Source: an uncultured Thermomicrobiales bacterium (GTDB lineage: Bacteria; Chloroflexota; Chloroflexia; Thermomicrobiales; UBA6265). From it: a DNA stretch of 9,725 bases. Positions 7,413 through 9,725 of this stretch are shown in pieces. The position numbers and the translations under genes are program-made. Under the pieces are notes generated by a model. It was given only the letters and a program-made list of their open reading frames with translations, searched no databases and was not told the DNA's origin. The stretch spans positions 1-9,725 of the forward strand of contig CADCWH010000130.1 of the NCBI GenBank assembly GCA_902806395.1, in the 5' to 3' direction. Position 1 is the stretch's first letter. Each line of letters starts with the position of its first letter.

Positions 7413-9182
7413 CTACACCGCCGACGCGGCGCCGCGGCGATTCGCCGCCCGGCGGACCATCTCTCGAGCACTCTCCCGCGACGCTTCTGAAACCGGCAGA
7501 CCGTCGAGCATCGCCGCCAGCTCCTCGATCCGGTCGCCCTCTTCGATCACCTCGACCCGGGAGATAACTCGGCCGTCCCGCTCGGCCTTGGCGATCCGGA
7601 AGTGACTATCCGCGAAGGCGGCGATCTGGGGGAGGTGGGTGATGACGAGCACCTGGTGACCGGCACTCAAATCGAACAGCTTCTCCCCGACCACCTGGCC
7701 CGACCGGCCACCGACCCCGACATCCACCTCATCGAAGACCAGTGTCGGGGTGGCGTCGACCTCCGACAGGATGGACTTCATCGCCAACATCAGGCGGGCG
7801 GTCTCGCCGCCGGAGGCGACCCTTGCCAGCGGCTTGAGCGCCTCACCCCGGTTGGGGGCAATCAGGAACTCGATCCGGTCCGCCCCGGCCTCGGTAACCG
7901 ACACGCACCGGGGCGGCCCATCAGCGCCCCGGAAGGGCACCCCGTCGGGGTCGTCCGCGGTCGTCATCCCGACAACGAAACGGGCCGAGCCCATCCGGAG
8001 ATCGGCGATGGTCCCCTCGACCGCGGACGCCAGGCGAATCCCGGCCTCGCCACGCTCGCGCGAGAGGGCTGAAGCGCGATCGCCCACCTCCGTCGCCAGG
8101 GCGGCCTCGCGCCCGCGCAGGGCCTCGATGGTACCGGCCCCCCCGGTCAACTCCTCCAGTTCGGCGGAGGCCTCCTCGCCGTGCGCGATGATTTGTTCGA
8201 TGGTGGTGCCGTACTTTCGCTTCAAGGTCCGAATCAGGTCCAGGCGATCCTCGACCGCCTCCAATCGGGCCGGGTCGTGCTCGACCATCTCCCCATAATC
8301 GCGTATCTCGACGGCCAAGTCCTCGACCAGGAAGAGCGCCTCCCGGAGTCGTTCGGCCAGAGCTGCCAGGGAGACATCGACGGCGGCAATCCTGTCCAGA
8401 GTGCCGCTCGCCTCGCGCAGTGCAGGTAACGCACCCCCCGGCGCGTCGAAGCCGTCGTCCACCCCAGCCAGGGCAGCGTGGACCGCCACGGCATCACCGG
8501 TCAGGCGCTCGGCGTTCGCCAGCCTGGCCCGCTCCCCCTCCAACTCGAGGTCCTCGCCCGGCGTCAGGGCCGCCGAGGTGATCTCTTCGACTTGGAACCG
8601 GAGGAGATCGAGGCGTTGTTCGCGGTCCCGTGCGGAGCGTTCAACCGCGGCGATCTGGCGCCGCGTCACCATCAGTTCCCGGACGCGGCCGGCCAGCGCT
8701 TGGCGGTCGGCGGTGAGACCGGCGTAGCGATCGAGCATGTCGAGTTGGGCGTCGGGCCGCAGCAGCGAGAGGTGGTCGCTCTGGCCGTGGACATCGACGA
8801 GGAAGGTACCGATTCGACCCAGTGCCCCGGCCGTGGTGGTCGCTCCATTGATGCGGGCCAGGCTGCGGCCGCCGGCCTGGATCTCCCGGGCCAGGATCAA
8901 GACCTCCTCGTCTGGGTCGATCCCCAACTCGTCCGACAATTCGACGAACCCCGGTCGTGACCGGACATCCTCTAGGTCGAAGACTGCCTCGACCCGGGCC
9001 GACTTGGCGCCAGTGCGGACGACGTCGGACCCGACGCGGTCACCGAGGACGGCACCCAGGGCGTCGATCAGGATCGACTTGCCGGCGCCGGTCTCGCCGG
9101 TCAACGCGTTGAACCCCGGCTCCAGTCGCAGCCGGATCTCGTCGATGATGGCGAAATCGCGGATACCCAACTCGAGCAGCAT
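7413..9182 (-). CDS. recN: DNA repair protein RecN
   Basis: SMC-like ATPase that acts early in recombinational repair of DNA double-strand breaks. The 589 residues slightly exceed the usual ~550-570. The N-terminal half carries Walker A GETGAGKS (29-36) after the typical start MLLELGIRDFAIIDEI. A long helical middle (about 150-380, rich in Glu, Arg, Leu and Ala) is the coiled-coil region. The C-terminal half carries the ABC signature ASGGE (456-460), Walker B LVFDE (481-485), DVGVGGRSGQVVGEKL, and the switch histidine H516 in VITHLPQIAAFAD. All catalytic motifs are intact. ATG 9182 has GAGGGAG (9193-9187) 4 nt upstream, and AGGTGA (9198-9193) overlaps it. No GAAC-N4-GTTC SOS box is seen in the 123-nt region upstream. 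ybaB follows after 102 nt. Confidence 0.98.
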   Translation of the reverse strand: MLLELGIRDFAIIDEIRLRLEPGFNALTGETGAGKSILIDALGAVLGDRVGSDVVRTGAKSARVEAVFDLEDVRSRPGFVELSDELGIDPDEEVLILAREIQAGGRSLARINGATTTAGALGRIGTFLVDVHGQSDHLSLLRPDAQLDMLDRYAGLTADRQALAGRVRELMVTRRQIAAVERSARDREQRLDLLRFQVEEITSAALTPGEDLELEGERARLANAERLTGDAVAVHAALAGVDDGFDAPGGALPALREASGTLDRIAAVDVSLAALAERLREALFLVEDLAVEIRDYGEMVEHDPARLEAVEDRLDLIRTLKRKYGTTIEQIIAHGEEASAELEELTGGAGTIEALRGREAALATEVGDRASALSRERGEAGIRLASAVEGTIADLRMGSARFVVGMTTADDPDGVPFRGADGPPRCVSVTEAGADRIEFLIAPNRGEALKPLARVASGGETARLMLAMKSILSEVDATPTLVFDEVDVGVGGRSGQVVGEKLFDLSAGHQVLVITHLPQIAAFADSHFRIAKAERDGRVISRVEVIEEGDRIEELAAMLDGLPVSEASRESAREMVRRAANRRGAASAV

Positions 9183-9305
9183 GCCGCTCCCTCACCTGGC
9201 GCCCAGACGTGACCCTATCTGCCGGGGATAGTGTAGGACGGACCGTCACGGGGATACGGTCGCCCGCCGGTGACGGACGACCACCTGACGCTGGGACGAG
9301 ACCGC
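9183..9305. other. Intergenic region upstream of recN with overlapping inverted repeats
   Basis: This 123-nt gap separates the stop of the ADP-ribosylglycohydrolase-like gene from recN. It contains GACCGT/ACGGTC (9241-9246 with 9256-9261), CCGTCAC/GTGACGG (9243-9249 with 9270-9276) and an odd-centred dyad GACGG-A-CCGTC (9237-9247). The first two stems share bases and exclude each other. A TACACT (minus strand, 9235-9230) could be a -10 for recN but has no good -35. Neither stem is followed by a T-run. Confidence 0.4.
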
Positions 9306-9725
9306 TCACCGGCGGGGTGGCATCACCGGGCGCTCGTTCTCACCCTCGGGCCGGATCGAGATGACGAGTCCGGCCCGCTGGAGCGAGGCCTTGTAGTACC
9401 AAGGGGCGGCAAGGGAGACGTAGATCCTCCCGCCCAAGCCGTCGATCAGCCCCTGCGGGATGGCACCGGCCCCGAACCGCGCCCCGGCCAGCGCCCCTGC
9501 GATCGCCCCGACCGTGTCCGAGGCCCCACCTGCCCGGGCCGCCGTGAACACCGCATCCTCGAACGACCCCGACGAAGACGCCAGGTGGATCGCGGCGGGC
9601 ACACTCAGGGTGGCGATCCCGCCCGTACCGGCCGCTTCCTCCGAGTCTGCGGTGGAGATGTCCCCAGCCAGGCGGTAGGCCAACTCACCGGCGCTGAGGA
9701 AGGCCGCCGTCTCAACTGCCCAGCG
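9306..9725 (-). CDS. ADP-ribosylglycohydrolase-like protein (5' truncated), altered metal motif
   Basis: The C-terminal 139 residues of a protein whose N-terminus lies beyond the window; the frame is open to base 9725, so TTG 9683 is not a real start. The stretch SFEDAVFTAARAGGASDTVGAIAGALAGARFGAGAIP matches the C-terminal hallmark of the ADP-ribosylglycohydrolase (DraG/ARH/crystallin J1) family, which removes ADP-ribose from proteins or cleaves related O- or N-glycosidic bonds using two Mg ions. The family motif GGDTDT reads GGASDT here (9530-9513): the first metal-ligand Asp is Ala (9524-9522), while the second Asp and Thr are kept. The N-terminal metal ligands cannot be seen. Whether it is active, altered in specificity, or inactive is open. 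The tail after GLGGRIYVSLAAPWYYKASLQR is charged and Pro/Arg-rich. It lies upstream of recN on the same strand. Confidence 0.8.
   Translation of the reverse strand, partial: RWAVETAAFLSAGELAYRLAGDISTADSEEAAGTGGIATLSVPAAIHLASSSGSFEDAVFTAARAGGASDTVGAIAGALAGARFGAGAIPQGLIDGLGGRIYVSLAAPWYYKASLQRAGLVISIRPEGENERPVMPPRR

Noticed and set aside
7602..8960. Several plus-strand open frames opposite recN.
   Set aside because: RecN has all its motifs in the minus frame; these frames have shadow-like composition and no plausible start context.
9183..9305. SOS (LexA) operator upstream of recN.
   Set aside because: I looked for GAAC-N4-GTTC and CTG-N10-CAG type sites and saw no good match; the inverted repeats present have different sequence.

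Overview
This is a 9.7 kb stretch of GC-rich (roughly two-thirds G+C by eye), densely coding bacterial chromosome holding eight protein genes. Two of them run off the window edges: a proton-pumping pyrophosphatase on the left and an ADP-ribosylglycohydrolase-like gene on the right. Gene order, a DUF951 protein, a K+-independent-type pyrophosphatase and the style of the FAD oxidoreductase suggest a Chloroflexota bacterium, perhaps near Thermomicrobia/Sphaerobacter. That placement is inference from protein character only. No RNA gene, insertion sequence, prophage, CRISPR array or clear sign of recent transfer was seen.

Layout. Positions 2-3114 (+): 3' part of hppA, then a 110-nt gap with two GC-rich inverted repeats, then an FAD-dependent amine-oxidase/HemY-like oxidoreductase. 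This converges (15-nt gap) with a metallo-beta-lactamase-fold hydrolase on the minus strand (4014-3130). The hydrolase is divergent from pyrB, aspartate carbamoyltransferase (4094-5026, +), with only 79 nt between the two start codons. pyrB in turn converges (17-nt gap) on a minus-strand cluster that reads, in transcription order: ADP-ribosylglycohydrolase-like gene (partial, ending at 9306), recN (9182-7413), ybaB (7310-7008), DUF951 (6890-6579) and an MFS exporter (6582-5044). The last two overlap by ATGA. The gaps between the upstream members of the cluster are 102-123 nt and contain hairpins and weak promoter-like hexamers, so it may be several transcription units rather than one operon.

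Functionally this is mostly housekeeping: ion-pumping pyrophosphate hydrolysis, pyrimidine biosynthesis, double-strand-break repair (RecN) and a nucleoid-associated protein (YbaB). Less defined enzymes and an exporter fill the rest. No pathway links all the genes, and I found no convincing new multi-gene system. The points most worth a second look are a changed metal-binding motif in the ADP-ribosylglycohydrolase-like protein, the start region of the MFS gene (palindrome, no Shine-Dalgarno, ATGA overlap), the compact pyrB/hydrolase divergent region, and the inverted repeats between hppA and the oxidoreductase and upstream of recN.
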